This document shows positions 1 through 8,114 of a DNA stretch of 44,923 nucleotides, in pieces. Source of the stretch: Kribbella turkmenica. GTDB taxonomy: Bacteria; Actinomycetota; Actinomycetes; Propionibacteriales; Kribbellaceae. The DNA is taken from contig NZ_SMKR01000044.1 of NCBI RefSeq assembly GCF_004348725.1, forward strand, positions 1 to 44,923, written 5' to 3'. The position numbers and the translations under genes are program-made. Each line of letters opens with the position of its first letter. Positions within the stretch are counted from its first letter, which is position 1. The notes beneath the pieces are model-generated. The model made no database searches, was not told the origin of the DNA, and worked only from the letters and a program-made list of their open reading frames with translations.

Positions 1-155
1 CGCCGGCCCGACCCCCGACCAAGTGCCCGCAAGATCTCGTAACCGCGACCCCGCGCTATACCCAACGACCCACACGCCGCCGCTACCCCAACCCCCGAAT
101 CCACCAACCGCACCAAAGCATCCCCGTGACACTCAAAATCCTCCGCAAACGACAT
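1..155 (-). CDS. Partial helix-turn-helix protein, probably a transposase N-terminus (runs off the left edge)
   Basis: An ATG at 155, preceded by a GAGGAG ribosome binding site at 172-167, opens a frame that stays open to the window edge (51 codons). The visible part begins MSFAEDFECHGDAL and continues with a compact helix-turn-helix pattern (RLVDSGVGVAAACGSLGIA, then RGRGYEILRALGR). Repeated HTH segments of this kind open IS30-like and related actinobacterial transposases. This assignment is inference from style, and a regulator is possible. The gene lies just downstream of rplA on the same strand. Its ribosome binding site is buried in a hairpin (163-187). Confidence 0.5.
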   Translation of the reverse strand, partial: MSFAEDFECHGDALVRLVDSGVGVAAACGSLGIARGRGYEILRALGRGSGR

Positions 156-162
156 AGCCGCC

Positions 163-187
163 GCAACTCCTCAAATCGAGGTGTTGC
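163..187 (-). promoter_or_regulatory. Hairpin that covers the ribosome binding site of the left-edge HTH gene
   Basis: Ten-base arms (163-172 and 178-187, one mismatch) flank a 5-base loop. The GAGGAG ribosome binding site of the minus-strand gene starting at 155 lies in the 3' arm as transcribed. In read-through RNA from rplA the site would be paired. No U-tract follows, so a classical terminator is less likely. Confidence 0.45.
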
Positions 188-240
188 GACGACCATGTGA
201 ACCCGAGGGGTGACCGGGGCCCTTCTGGTGCCGGTGCGGA

Positions 241-963
241 TCAGGCGTCGGCGGTTTCCTCGGTGAGGTTGCGGGTGAGGTTGGGGTCAACCAGGACACC
301 CGGGCCCATCGTGGTCGAGAAGACCGTCTTCTTGATGTAGCGACCCTTCGAGCTGGCCGGCTTGAGCCGGAGGATCTCCTCCAGCGCGGCGCTGTAGTTC
401 TCCACCAGCTGGGCCTCGTCGAACGACGCCTTGCCGATGATGAAGTGCAGGTTCGCGTGCCGGTCGACCCGGAACTCGATCTTGCCGCCCTTGATGTCGG
501 ACACGGCCTTCGCCACGTCCGGGGTGACCGTGCCGGTCTTCGGGTTCGGCATCAGACCGCGCGGGCCGAGGACCCGGCCGAGCCGGCCGACCTTGCCCAT
601 CAGGTCGGGGGTGGCGACGACGGCGTCGAAGTCGAGCCAGCCGTCGGTCACCTTCTTGATCATGTCGTCGTCGCCGACGAAGTCGGCGCCGGCGGCCTTG
701 GCGGCCTCGGCCTTGTCACCGGTGGCGAAGACGAGGACCCGTGCCGTCTTGCCAGTGCCGTGCGGAAGGTTGACGGTGCCGCGCACCATCTGGTCGGCCT
801 TGCGGGGGTCGACCCCGAGGCGCATCGCGACGTCGATGGTGGAGTTGAACTTCTTGCTGCCGGCCGCTTCCTTGGCGAGCTTGATCGCCTCGAGCGGGGT
901 GTACAGCTTGTCGAAGTCGATCTTCTCCGCGATCGTGCGGTAGGCCTTGCTGCGCTGTGCCAT
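241..963 (-). CDS. rplA: 50S ribosomal protein L1
   Basis: L1 binds 23S rRNA at the mobile L1 stalk and helps release tRNA from the E site. It can also repress its own operon. The 240-aa product has the usual bacterial length and carries the family signature around [11 protein letters not shown], preceded by [11 protein letters not shown]. It opens MAQRSKAYR at an ATG preceded by AGAGGAAA, a good ribosome binding site. It follows rplK on the same strand after 118 bp. Nothing is unusual. Confidence 0.98.
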   Translation of the reverse strand: MAQRSKAYRTIAEKIDFDKLYTPLEAIKLAKEAAGSKKFNSTIDVAMRLGVDPRKADQMVRGTVNLPHGTGKTARVLVFATGDKAEAAKAAGADFVGDDDMIKKVTDGWLDFDAVVATPDLMGKVGRLGRVLGPRGLMPNPKTGTVTPDVAKAVSDIKGGKIEFRVDRHANLHFIIGKASFDEAQLVENYSAALEEILRLKPASSKGRYIKKTVFSTTMGPGVLVDPNLTRNLTEETADA

Positions 964-1081
964 TGCGTTTCCTCTCTGGGGCGTGGTCCACGGGCGGCGC
1001 TTCGCCCTGCCACTACTGCGTGAAGTTGTTGCCGGTACGGCGCCGGTCGCTCCGCGGCCTCGTCGTACTGGGGGAACGGAC

Positions 1082-1513
1082 TCAGCCGTCGACGGTGACG
1101 CCCATCGAGCGCGCGGTGCCCTCGATGATCTTCATGGCGGCGTCGATGTCACGGGCGTTCAGGTCCGGCATCTTGGTGGTGGCGATCTCGCGGACCTGGT
1201 CCTTGGTGATCTTGCCGACCTTGTCCCGCTGCGGGACGGCCGAACCCTTCTGCAGACCGGCGGCCTTCTTGATCATCTCCGGCGCCGGCGGCGTCTTGGT
1301 GATGAAGGTGAAGGAACGGTCTTCGTAGATGGTGATCTCGACCGGCACCACGTTGCCGCGCATGGACTCCGTCTGGGCGTTGTACGCCTTGCAGAACTCC
1401 ATGATGTTGACGCCGTGCGGACCGAGCGCGGTACCGACCGGCGGGGCCGGCGTCGCGGCACCGGCCTGGAGCTGCACCTTGACCAGGGCAGCGATCTTCT
1501 TCTTGGGAGGCAT
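1082..1513 (-). CDS. rplK: 50S ribosomal protein L11
   Basis: L11 forms the GTPase-associated centre of the ribosome with 23S rRNA and is needed for RelA-type stringent signalling. The 143-aa protein has the expected length. It shows the proline-rich N-terminal hinge ([23 protein letters not shown]) and a C-terminal RNA-binding domain with [15 protein letters not shown]. It starts 12 bp after nusG ends, so the two are co-transcribed. This order (nusG, rplK, rplA) is conserved in bacteria. Confidence 0.98.
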   Translation of the reverse strand: MPPKKKIAALVKVQLQAGAATPAPPVGTALGPHGVNIMEFCKAYNAQTESMRGNVVPVEITIYEDRSFTFITKTPPAPEMIKKAAGLQKGSAVPQRDKVGKITKDQVREIATTKMPDLNARDIDAAMKIIEGTARSMGVTVDG

Positions 1514-1525
1514 TCTGTCGGGTCC

Positions 1526-2680
1526 TTAGACTTTCTGGATCTGGCTGAAGCTGAGTTCCACCGGGGTCTCCCGGCCGAAGATCTCCACCAGCGCCTTGAT
1601 CCGCTGGGCGTCGGCATTGATCTCCGTGATCGTGGCGTGCAGGGTCGCGAACGGCCCGTCGACCACCATGACCGAGTCGCCGACACCGAAGTCCGCGACC
1701 TCGACCTTCTTCTTGGCCGCGGTCTTGGTCGGTGCGGCACCGGCTTCGGCAGCCGCCGCCTCGGCCGCCGCCACGACGGCCGGAGCGAGCATCTTCTCCA
1801 CCTCTTCGAGGCTGAGCGGGACGGGCTTCTGGCTGTTCCCGACGAAGCCGGTCACCGACGGCGTGTGCCGCACGGTCGACCAGGACTCGTCCGTCAGGTC
1901 CATCCGGACCAGCACGTAGCCAGGGAGCACGGTGCGCTTCACCATCCGGCGCTGCCCGTTCTTGATCTCGGCGACCTCTTCGGTCGGCACGATGATCTCG
2001 AAGATGTAGTCCTCCATGTTCAGGGAGTTGATCCGGTTCTCCAGGTTGCCCTTGACCCGGTTCTCCATCCCCGAATAGGTGTGTACGACGTACCAGTCGC
2101 CGATCTGTGAGCGCAGCCGGGTGCGGAGTTCCTCGAGCGGGTCGCCCGGCTCCTCCGGCTCGGCCTCGTTTTCGTCGTCCTGCGCGCCGGCGGCCGCGGC
2201 GAGCGCGTCGGCGTCGTCGTCCGCCGTACCGGAGTCACCGGCGGAGAAGACCAGTTCGTCGGTGGTCGGGGCCTCGGCGGTGTCGTCGCCCGCCGTCGCG
2301 GCGGTCTCGGTGGCCGGCTCGCCGGTGGCTTCCTCGACGTCGGCCGCGGTCACGACCTCGTCGTCCTCCGCGGCGTCGGCGGCGGCGACCACCACGACCG
2401 GCTCGTCGTCGGAGTCGTCGGCGTCCGCCGGGCCCTCCTCGGCCTCGTCGTCGGCGGCGTACTCCTTGATCTCGTCCTCGACTGCCACGTCGTCCTCATC
2501 CTCATCGACGACCGCGAACGGTTCGTCGTCATCGGCGAACAGGTCGTCATCGTCGTCGGAGTCGTCCAGGTCGAGACCGAGGTCCAGGTCGAGGTCGTCG
2601 TCGGAGTCAGCGGATACGTCGAACTCGTCCTCGGGGTCGAGGATCTCGTCGTCGCGCTCGGACACGTTGTACTCCGTCAT
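1526..2680 (-). CDS. nusG: Transcription termination/antitermination factor NusG with long acidic N-terminal extension
   Basis: NusG binds RNA polymerase through its NGN domain and uses its C-terminal KOW domain to contact Rho or ribosomal protein S10. The NGN domain begins near residue 190 ([20 protein letters not shown]). The KOW domain lies at the end ([19 protein letters not shown]). An Ala/Lys-rich linker separates the two. Residues 1 to about 185 are almost entirely Asp, Glu, Ala and Val and are probably disordered. At 384 aa the protein is about twice the length of E. coli NusG. Acidic extensions are known in Actinobacteria, but this one is very long. The gene lies between secE and rplK. 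Confidence 0.96.
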   Translation of the reverse strand: MTEYNVSERDDEILDPEDEFDVSADSDDDLDLDLGLDLDDSDDDDDLFADDDEPFAVVDEDEDDVAVEDEIKEYAADDEAEEGPADADDSDDEPVVVVAAADAAEDDEVVTAADVEEATGEPATETAATAGDDTAEAPTTDELVFSAGDSGTADDDADALAAAAGAQDDENEAEPEEPGDPLEELRTRLRSQIGDWYVVHTYSGMENRVKGNLENRINSLNMEDYIFEIIVPTEEVAEIKNGQRRMVKRTVLPGYVLVRMDLTDESWSTVRHTPSVTGFVGNSQKPVPLSLEEVEKMLAPAVVAAAEAAAAEAGAAPTKTAAKKKVEVADFGVGDSVMVVDGPFATLHATITEINADAQRIKALVEIFGRETPVELSFSQIQKV

Positions 2681-2764
2681 CTCTGCATCGGGTCTTGTCT
2701 GCTTCGGGTCGGGCCGCGGCCCGGGACCCCCGGCTCAGGGTGCTTCGTGGGCGGCTGCGAACCG

Positions 2765-3007
2765 TCAGCCGAAGATCTTGAACATCGCCCAGCCGAAGGC
2801 GAGGTCGAGCGCCGAGACGATCGCGATGACGACCACCACGAAGGTCAGCACGACCACGAAGTAGGTGGAGAGCTGCTTGCGAGTCGGCCAGACGACCTTG
2901 CGGAGCTCGGCAACCACCTGGCGGTAGAAGCGCAGCAGGCGGTTGCCCGACTTGCTCTCCGCAGGCTTGCCGGCGCCGGACGGTGCCGGGGTGCGCGTCT
3001 CCGTCAC
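2765..3007 (-). CDS. secE: Preprotein translocase subunit SecE
   Basis: SecE clamps the SecY channel in the cytoplasmic membrane. The 80-aa protein has the short single-span form typical of Gram-positive bacteria. It has a charged, Pro/Gly-rich N-terminus, an amphipathic helix (RFYRQVVAELRKVVWPTRKQ, with the conserved VVWPT), then one hydrophobic span (YFVVVLTFVVVVIAIVSAL). It starts at a GTG (3007), lies just after tRNA-Trp, and is followed by nusG after 84 bp. Confidence 0.96.
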   Translation of the reverse strand: MTETRTPAPSGAGKPAESKSGNRLLRFYRQVVAELRKVVWPTRKQLSTYFVVVLTFVVVVIAIVSALDLAFGWAMFKIFG

Positions 3008-3062
3008 GACCTACCTCTTTCGCTAGCGGCGGCCTGACCGGCCCTGCGCCGGTCAGGATTTG

Positions 3063-3135
3063 CAGGGCACGAGGGACTTGAACCCCCAACCTTCGGTTTT
3101 GGAGACCGATGCTCTGCCAGTTGAGCTAGTGCCCT
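3063..3135 (-). tRNA. trpT: tRNA-Trp (CCA anticodon)
   Basis: On the minus strand the 7-bp acceptor stem (AGGGCAC with GTGCCCT), D-arm, anticodon loop CTCCAAA with anticodon CCA, and T-arm GGTTCAA fold into a standard 73-nt cloverleaf. The 3' CCA is not encoded. tRNA-Trp immediately upstream of secE is a conserved actinobacterial arrangement. Confidence 0.97.
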
Positions 3136-3209
3136 CTGCAATCCTCCGGACGCCGCGGGACCTGATCTCGGGCATGCCGATTCAGGGCCACCAACGCCCG
3201 GACTAGAAG

Positions 3210-3239
3210 AGTGTACGGGGTCTGAGCCACCTGGTCGAA
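3210..3239 (-). promoter_or_regulatory. Promoter for tRNA-Trp and probably secE
   Basis: On the minus strand a -35 box TTCGAC (3239-3234) and a -10 box TACACT (3215-3210) are separated by 18 bp. The start point would fall near 3203, about 68 nt before the tRNA. The match is by eye to the housekeeping sigma consensus. Confidence 0.5.
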
Positions 3240-3370
3240 CTGAGGCCCCTGCCCGTACGACCCCCACCGGGCGCCGCACCGCGACCAGAACCATACAGCC
3301 TCCACCCGGTCCCAACGGACCGCACCCCCCGCGTGTTCCCCAGGTCACGGACGGCGGCCGGTGAGACGGA

Positions 3371-3452
3371 CCGCCAGGCCATCCCGGTCGACCCCTTCGG
3401 TGACGCTCGCGCCTGAAGGCGGCCGGATCGCACGATTGTGATGGCCTGGCGG
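3371..3452. repeat. 13-bp perfect inverted repeat upstream of the aminotransferase
   Basis: CCGCCAGGCCATC (3371-3383) is repeated in reverse complement at 3440-3452 with 56 bp between. It lies in the 365-bp gap between tRNA-Trp and the aminotransferase. That gap otherwise holds only the tRNA promoter; I see no further gene in it. Confidence 0.5.
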
Positions 3453-3500
3453 CCCGGCCCCGAGTGGGAGCGGACGCGGGGCAGTGCCAAGATGGCAGCC

Positions 3501-4694
3501 ATGGGTTCCAGGGTTTCGGCGCGGATCGGCGCCATCAGCGAGTCGGCGACGCTCGCGGTCGACAGCAAGGCGAAGGCACTGAAGGCGGCCGGACGGCCGG
3601 TGATCGGGTTCGGCGCCGGCGAACCCGACTTCCCGACGCCGGACTACATCGTCGAGGCGGCGGTCGAGGCCGCCCGCGATCCGAAGAACCACCGCTACAG
3701 CCCGGCCGGCGGCCTGCCGGAGCTCAAGCAGGCGATCGTCGACAAGACCAGGCGCGACTCGGGCTACGAGATCGAGGCTGCCCAGGTGCTGGTCACCAAC
3801 GGCGGCAAGCACGCGGTCTACAACACGTTCGCGACGCTGCTCGACCCGGGTGACGAGGTGCTGCTGCCGGCGCCGTACTGGACGACGTACCCGGAGACCA
3901 TCCGGCTGGCCGGCGGCGTGCCGGTCGAGGTGCTCGCCGACGAGACGCAGGACTACTGCGTCACCGTCGAGCAACTCGAGGCGGCCCGGACCGAGAAGAC
4001 CAAGGCCCTGCTGTTCTGCTCGCCGTCGAACCCGACCGGCGCGGTGGACAGCCCGGAGGCGATCGAGGCGATCGGCCGGTGGGCGCTCGAACACGACCTC
4101 TGGGTGATCACCGACGAGATCTACGAGCACCTGACGTACGGCGACACGACGTCGACGTCGATCCCGGTCGCCGTACCGGCGCTGGCCGACAAGACCGTCG
4201 TACTGAACGGGGTCGCGAAGACCTACGCGATGACCGGTTGGCGGGTCGGCTGGATGATCGGCCCGAAGGACGTCATCAAGGCCGCGACGAACCTGCAGTC
4301 GCACCAGACCTCGAACGTCTGCAACGTCGCCCAGCGGGCCGCGATCGCCGCGCTGACCGGCGACCTGAGCGCGGTCGACGAGATGAAGAAGGCGTTCGAC
4401 CGCCGGCGGCGGACGATGGTCCGGCTGCTGAACGAGATCCCCGGGGTCGACTGCCCGGAGCCGACCGGCGCGTTCTACGCGTACCCGTCGGTCAAGGGCG
4501 TGCTCGGCAAGGAGATCAACGGCCGGACGCCGGCCTCGTCAGCCGAACTGGCCGAAATCATCCTGGACGAGGCCGAGGTGGCCGTCGTACCGGGTGAGGC
4601 GTTCGGCGCGCCCGGGTACCTGCGGCTGTCCTACGCGCTCGGCGACGCGGATCTCGCCGAGGGTGTCGGCCGGATCGCCAAGCTGCTGAGCTGA
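3501..4694 (+). CDS. aspC: Class I PLP-dependent aminotransferase (aspartate aminotransferase type)
   Basis: The enzyme transfers the amino group of aspartate or another amino acid to 2-oxoglutarate using pyridoxal phosphate. With the ATG at 3501 it is 397 aa, the normal subgroup length. Visible landmarks are [13 protein letters not shown] near the N-terminus, the NPTGA asparagine motif, [10 protein letters not shown] with the cofactor aspartate, and the Schiff-base lysine (K240) in [13 protein letters not shown]. Upstream in-frame ATGs at 3438 and 3492 lack family similarity. Its position before trpT-secE matches other Actinobacteria, where it is annotated aspC. Exact substrate preference cannot be read from sequence. 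Confidence 0.92.
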   Translation: MGSRVSARIGAISESATLAVDSKAKALKAAGRPVIGFGAGEPDFPTPDYIVEAAVEAARDPKNHRYSPAGGLPELKQAIVDKTRRDSGYEIEAAQVLVTNGGKHAVYNTFATLLDPGDEVLLPAPYWTTYPETIRLAGGVPVEVLADETQDYCVTVEQLEAARTEKTKALLFCSPSNPTGAVDSPEAIEAIGRWALEHDLWVITDEIYEHLTYGDTTSTSIPVAVPALADKTVVLNGVAKTYAMTGWRVGWMIGPKDVIKAATNLQSHQTSNVCNVAQRAAIAALTGDLSAVDEMKKAFDRRRRTMVRLLNEIPGVDCPEPTGAFYAYPSVKGVLGKEINGRTPASSAELAEIILDEAEVAVVPGEAFGAPGYLRLSYALGDADLAEGVGRIAKLLS

Positions 4695-4707
4695 CCCTGA
4701 CGCCCCC

Positions 4708-4786
4708 GTCTGGTTGGCTGACCCACCGGCGTGTGGGTTGGCCAACCGGAATCCGGGTAGCTGACCAACAGTCTGGTTGGCTGACC
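4708..4786 (+). repeat. 16-bp direct repeats with hairpins, downstream of aspC
   Basis: GTCTGGTTGGCTGACC occurs exactly at 4708-4723 and 4771-4786. Between them are a stem ACCCAC/GTGGGT (4721-4738) and the 12-bp palindrome GGTTGGCCAACC (around 4737-4748). The hairpin may terminate aspC transcription. The flanking repeats look like a small duplication or excision scar. Confidence 0.55.
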
Positions 4787-4833
4787 TACGGGCCTGCGGG
4801 CGGCCCGATTTCTGTCCGGGCGCTGTGGATCGG

Positions 4834-4839
4834 TAACCT
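4834..4839 (+). promoter_or_regulatory. -10 box of a leaderless promoter (adenosine deaminase gene)
   Basis: TAACCT ends 6 nt before the ATG at 4846, and no ribosome binding site is visible. This spacing places the transcription start at or next to the start codon. Confidence 0.45.
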
Positions 4840-4845
4840 TCTGTG

Positions 4846-5889
4846 ATGACGCATCGGGACCTGCGGGTGCTGCCGAAGGCGCACCTGCACCTTCACTTCT
4901 CGGGTTCGATGCGGCACCTGACGCTGGTCGAGCTGGCGGACAAGCACGGTGTCCGGTTGCCCGACGCCCTGCGGACCGACTGGCCGCCGGAGCTGTCGGC
5001 GGCCGACGAACGCGGCTGGTTCCGGTTCCAGCGGCTGTACGACATCGCCCGGTCGGTGCTGCGCACGGAGGACGACGTACGCCGCCTGGTCCGGGAAGCG
5101 GCCGAGGACGACCGCGCCGACGGCTCGCGCTGGCTCGAGATCCAGGTCGACCCGTCCGGGTACGCGAACCGCTTCCACGGCATCACCGAGTTCACCGACC
5201 TGGTGCTGGACGCGGCCCGGGACGCGTCCGCCGCGACCGGGATCGCGGTCCAGGTGGTGATCGCGGCCAACCGGACCCGTCACCCGCTCGACGCCCGGAC
5301 GCTGGCTCGGCTGGCTTCGCAGTACGTCGGGCGCGGTGTCGTCGGGTTCGGCCTGTCGAACGACGAGCGCCGCGGGACGACGTCGGAGTTCGCGCCGGCC
5401 TTCCGGATCGCCCGGCACGCCGGTCTGCTCGCCGTGCCGCACGGTGGTGAGCTGTGCGGCCCTGCCACCGTCCGCACCTGCCTGGACGAGCTGGGCGCCG
5501 GTCGCATCGGTCACGGCGTGCGTTCGGTCGAGGACCCCGACCTGCTGAAGCGCCTGGTCGACGCCCAGGTCGCGCTCGAGGTCTGCCCCGCCTCAAACGT
5601 CTCCCTCGGCGTCTACCGCCGCCCCGAGGACGTCCCCCTTCGCCGACTCTACGAAGCCGGCGCCCGCATCGCCCTCGGCGCCGACGACCCCCTCCTCTTC
5701 GGCTCTCGTCTCGCAGAACAGTACGAGTCAGCCCGCTCGGTCCACGCCTTCACCGACGAAGAACTCGCCGACCTCGCCCGAGGCTCCATCCTCGCCTCCA
5801 CCGCCCCACCCGAAACCCGGAAAGCCCTCCTCACCGAGATCGACACCTGGCTCGGCGTCACTGCCCCGGCAGCTGTCCCGGCGTCCTAG
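4846..5889 (+). CDS. add: Adenosine deaminase family protein
   Basis: Members of this amidohydrolase family use a metal ion to deaminate adenosine or related purines, adenine analogues or other aminated rings. The zinc-ligand motif appears as [10 protein letters not shown] (usually HxHLDG). The catalytic HAGE appears as PHGGEL with His and Glu kept. [13 protein letters not shown] and [11 protein letters not shown] supply the later ligands. The product is about 347 aa, the normal length. A GTG at 4843 is the alternative start. A family member lies between murB and aspC in Streptomyces (from memory), so this is probably a core gene. The altered N-terminal motif leaves the substrate uncertain. 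Confidence 0.88.
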   Translation: MTHRDLRVLPKAHLHLHFSGSMRHLTLVELADKHGVRLPDALRTDWPPELSAADERGWFRFQRLYDIARSVLRTEDDVRRLVREAAEDDRADGSRWLEIQVDPSGYANRFHGITEFTDLVLDAARDASAATGIAVQVVIAANRTRHPLDARTLARLASQYVGRGVVGFGLSNDERRGTTSEFAPAFRIARHAGLLAVPHGGELCGPATVRTCLDELGAGRIGHGVRSVEDPDLLKRLVDAQVALEVCPASNVSLGVYRRPEDVPLRRLYEAGARIALGADDPLLFGSRLAEQYESARSVHAFTDEELADLARGSILASTAPPETRKALLTEIDTWLGVTAPAAVPAS

Positions 5890-5942
5890 AACTGCTGGTC
5901 CGGTTCATCAACAGGTCATTGTCGGGGGTATCGAACGGGGAT

Positions 5943-5948
5943 TACGTT
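5943..5948 (+). promoter_or_regulatory. -10 box of a leaderless promoter (trpB2)
   Basis: TACGTT ends 6 nt before the ATG at 5955, and no ribosome binding site is seen. Confidence 0.4.
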
Positions 5949-5954
5949 GCGTGC

Positions 5955-7328
5955 ATGACGCCGACGAAGATCTTGTTGCCTGAGGACGAGTTGCCGACGC
6001 GGTGGTACAACGTGCTGCACGATCTGCCGACGCCACCGCCGCCGGTGCTGCACCCGGGGACGGGGCAGCCGGTGGGGCCGGACGACCTGGCGCCGTTGTT
6101 CCCGATGGACCTGATCATGCAGGAGGTCTCCCAGGACCAGTACGTCGACATCCCGGGTGAGGTGCTCGACGTGTACCGGCTGTGGCGGCCGAGTCCGCTC
6201 TACCGGGCGCACCGGCTGGAGAAGGCACTCGATACGCCGGCGCGGATCTACTACAAGTACGAGGGCGTGTCCCCGGCCGGATCGCACAAGCCGAACACGG
6301 CCGTCCCGCAGGCCTACTACAACGCCAAGTCCGGCGTCCGGAAGCTCACCACCGAGACCGGCGCCGGCCAGTGGGGTACGGCGCTGGCGTTCGCGTGCGC
6401 GCAGTACGGGCTGGAGTGCGAGGTGTGGCAGGTCCGGGCGTCGTACGACCAGAAGCCGTACCGCCGGACGATGATGGAGGTCTTCGGCGCCACGGTGCAC
6501 CCGAGCCCGTCGGAGCTCACCGAGGCCGGACGGAAGATCCTTGCCGGCGACCCGGACTCGACCGGGTCGCTCGGGATCGCGATCAGCGAGGCGGTCGAGG
6601 CCGCCGTCCAGGATCCCGAGGTGCACTACGCGCTCGGGTCGGTGCTCAACCACGTGCTGCTGCACCAGACGATCATCGGCGAGGAGGCGCTGATCCAACT
6701 CGCCATGGTCGGCGAAACCCCGGATCTGCTCGTCGGCTGCACCGGTGGCGGGTCGAACTTCGGTGGTCTCGCGTTCCCGTTCCTGCGGGAGAAGTGGGCC
6801 GGCCGGATGGCGCCGGTCGTCCGCGCGGTCGAGCCGGCCGCCTGCCCGTCGCTGACGCAGGGGACGTACGCGTACGACTTCGGCGACACGATCGGATTGA
6901 CGCCGCTGATGAAGATGCACACCCTCGGCCACGACTTCGTCCCGGACCCGATCCACGCCGGCGGCCTGCGGTACCACGGGATGAGCCCGCTGATCAGCCA
7001 CCTCTACGAGACAGGTGAGATCGAGGCGGTCGCGAAACCGCAGTCGGAGTGCTTCGCGGCCGGCCTGCAGTTCGCCCGGACCGAGGGCATCGTGCCGGCA
7101 CCCGAGCCGACGCACGCGCTGGCCGCCGCGATCGAGGAGGCCCAGCGCTGCAAGGAGTCCGGCGAGGAGAAGGTCATCATCACGGCCCTGTGCGGCCACG
7201 GCCACCTCGACCTGGCGGCGTACGACGCCTACCTCACCGGCGCCATGACCGACCGGGCCTGGGACGACGCGGAGATCCAGGCGTCCGTCGCTCAGGCACT
7301 CACGCGACTGCCGGCGATCAGCCAGTGA
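5955..7328 (+). CDS. trpB2: TrpB2-type tryptophan synthase beta chain (TrpB-like)
   Basis: The protein belongs to the PLP-dependent TrpB2 subgroup, which condenses indole with serine to tryptophan, often without a TrpA partner. The 457-aa length exceeds TrpB1 (about 400 aa) because of the TrpB2 N-terminal extension ([21 protein letters not shown]). The PLP lysine is K112 in [11 protein letters not shown]. The phosphate-binding loop [11 protein letters not shown] is near residue 262, and TETGAGQWG holds the catalytic glutamate. The ATG at 5955 matches the family start; the open frame upstream is not coding. No trpA or other trp gene is nearby. Its role may be indole salvage. Confidence 0.93.
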   Translation: MTPTKILLPEDELPTRWYNVLHDLPTPPPPVLHPGTGQPVGPDDLAPLFPMDLIMQEVSQDQYVDIPGEVLDVYRLWRPSPLYRAHRLEKALDTPARIYYKYEGVSPAGSHKPNTAVPQAYYNAKSGVRKLTTETGAGQWGTALAFACAQYGLECEVWQVRASYDQKPYRRTMMEVFGATVHPSPSELTEAGRKILAGDPDSTGSLGIAISEAVEAAVQDPEVHYALGSVLNHVLLHQTIIGEEALIQLAMVGETPDLLVGCTGGGSNFGGLAFPFLREKWAGRMAPVVRAVEPAACPSLTQGTYAYDFGDTIGLTPLMKMHTLGHDFVPDPIHAGGLRYHGMSPLISHLYETGEIEAVAKPQSECFAAGLQFARTEGIVPAPEPTHALAAAIEEAQRCKESGEEKVIITALCGHGHLDLAAYDAYLTGAMTDRAWDDAEIQASVAQALTRLPAISQ

Positions 7329-7338
7329 CCCCGGGACA

Positions 7339-7860
7339 CTAACCGCCGCCGCGTTTCCACCAGGGTTTGGGCCGCTTGGCGACGGCAGTCACCCAATCGG
7401 CCGGGATGGCCCATCCCCTGGTGCTCAGTGCGTCGAAGTACTGCGCTTTGAGACTGTCCGGCAGCCAGTACGTCGCATTGCTGCGGTCAGCGACCTCGAA
7501 GTACGTCGTGCGCTGCCCGGGACTCCACACCGTCGCCAGGTTGGCGCAGTACGCCAGCCGCACGTAGTCCCAGCGGGCCTGCTCGTCCGACAGGTCGTAA
7601 GCCCGCTCGGTGACCTGCAACAGCCGACGCTTCGGCCGCGGCTCCTGCTCGATCGCGTCGATCAGCTCCTGCACCACCGCACGATCCTTGGTCATCGCGT
7701 CCGGCAACCGCAGTCCGATCGGGTCCAGCACCGCCGGGCCCAGCCGCGGCCCGGCCACCGCCAGGAACACCTCGAGCAGCGCGAACGCCTCTTCGGCCCG
7801 GTCGAACCGCGCCAGCCCGGCGCTCAACGTCGTCACTGCTTCCTCGGCCACCTGCCACAC
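7339..7860 (-). CDS. Hypothetical 173-aa protein
   Basis: I do not recognise this family. The protein is predicted soluble and mostly helical, with the segment ERAYDLSDEQARWDYVRLAYCANLATVW in the middle and a basic, Trp-rich C-terminus (KRPKPWWKRGGG). It starts at GTG 7860 without a clear ribosome binding site. Codon use is normal for the window, so the frame looks real. It converges with trpB2 (10 bp apart) and is divergent from the HTH gene at 8115. The shared region carries GGGGCA boxes that point toward both genes, so it is probably co-regulated with that HTH/2H pair. Confidence 0.7.
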   Translation of the reverse strand: MWQVAEEAVTTLSAGLARFDRAEEAFALLEVFLAVAGPRLGPAVLDPIGLRLPDAMTKDRAVVQELIDAIEQEPRPKRRLLQVTERAYDLSDEQARWDYVRLAYCANLATVWSPGQRTTYFEVADRSNATYWLPDSLKAQYFDALSTRGWAIPADWVTAVAKRPKPWWKRGGG

Positions 7861-7885
7861 CCTAGGCCTCGAGCCTGGCCCGATC

Positions 7886-7911
7886 TGCCCCGCGATGCCC
7901 CGGGATGCCCC
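7886..7911 (-). promoter_or_regulatory. Phased GGGGCA array A (three boxes, minus strand)
   Basis: TGCCCC occurs at 7886-7891, 7896-7901 and 7906-7911, exactly 10 bp apart. Read on the minus strand this is three GGGGCA boxes, the last followed by GATC, ending 25 bp before the GTG of the 173-aa gene. A fourth box with the same GATC flank stands alone at 7951-7956. Confidence 0.75.
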
Positions 7912-8016
7912 AACTGCTCACGCTCAGCTAACCCATCCGCGACCTCGATCTGCCCCGATACGGCGGTTGCCACCGGCCGGCGTGGCACCGGAATGCCCTT
8001 CCGCAGCGAGGATTCC

Positions 8017-8052
8017 GGGGCAGCGCGGGGCATTCCGGGGCAGCTTGGGGCA
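8017..8052 (+). promoter_or_regulatory. Phased GGGGCA array B (four boxes, plus strand)
   Basis: GGGGCA occurs at 8017-8022, 8027-8032, 8037-8042 and 8047-8052, each exactly 10 bp from the next, and the last is followed by GATC. The array ends 62 bp before the ATG of the HTH gene at 8115. It mirrors array A. One helical turn per box suggests a protein multimer binding one face of the DNA. Confidence 0.75.
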
Positions 8053-8101
8053 GATCATCCACAGACCCCGTTTTCGTGGTCGCGGACGGTGGTCGGCCAC
8101 C

Positions 8102-8107
8102 TACAGT
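8102..8107 (+). promoter_or_regulatory. -10 box of a leaderless promoter (HTH gene)
   Basis: TACAGT ends 7 nt before the ATG at 8115. It lies about 50 bp downstream of array B, so boxes bound there would sit around or just upstream of the -35 region. Confidence 0.5.
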
Positions 8108-8114
8108 TACCGCC

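Noticed and set aside
5890..5954. T-box or attenuator before trpB2
   Set aside because: The gap is only 65 bp and has no leader peptide, specifier loop or terminator pair.
7886..8052. CRISPR array
   Set aside because: The repeat unit is 6 bp in 10-bp phase, far too short for repeats and spacers, and no cas gene is present.
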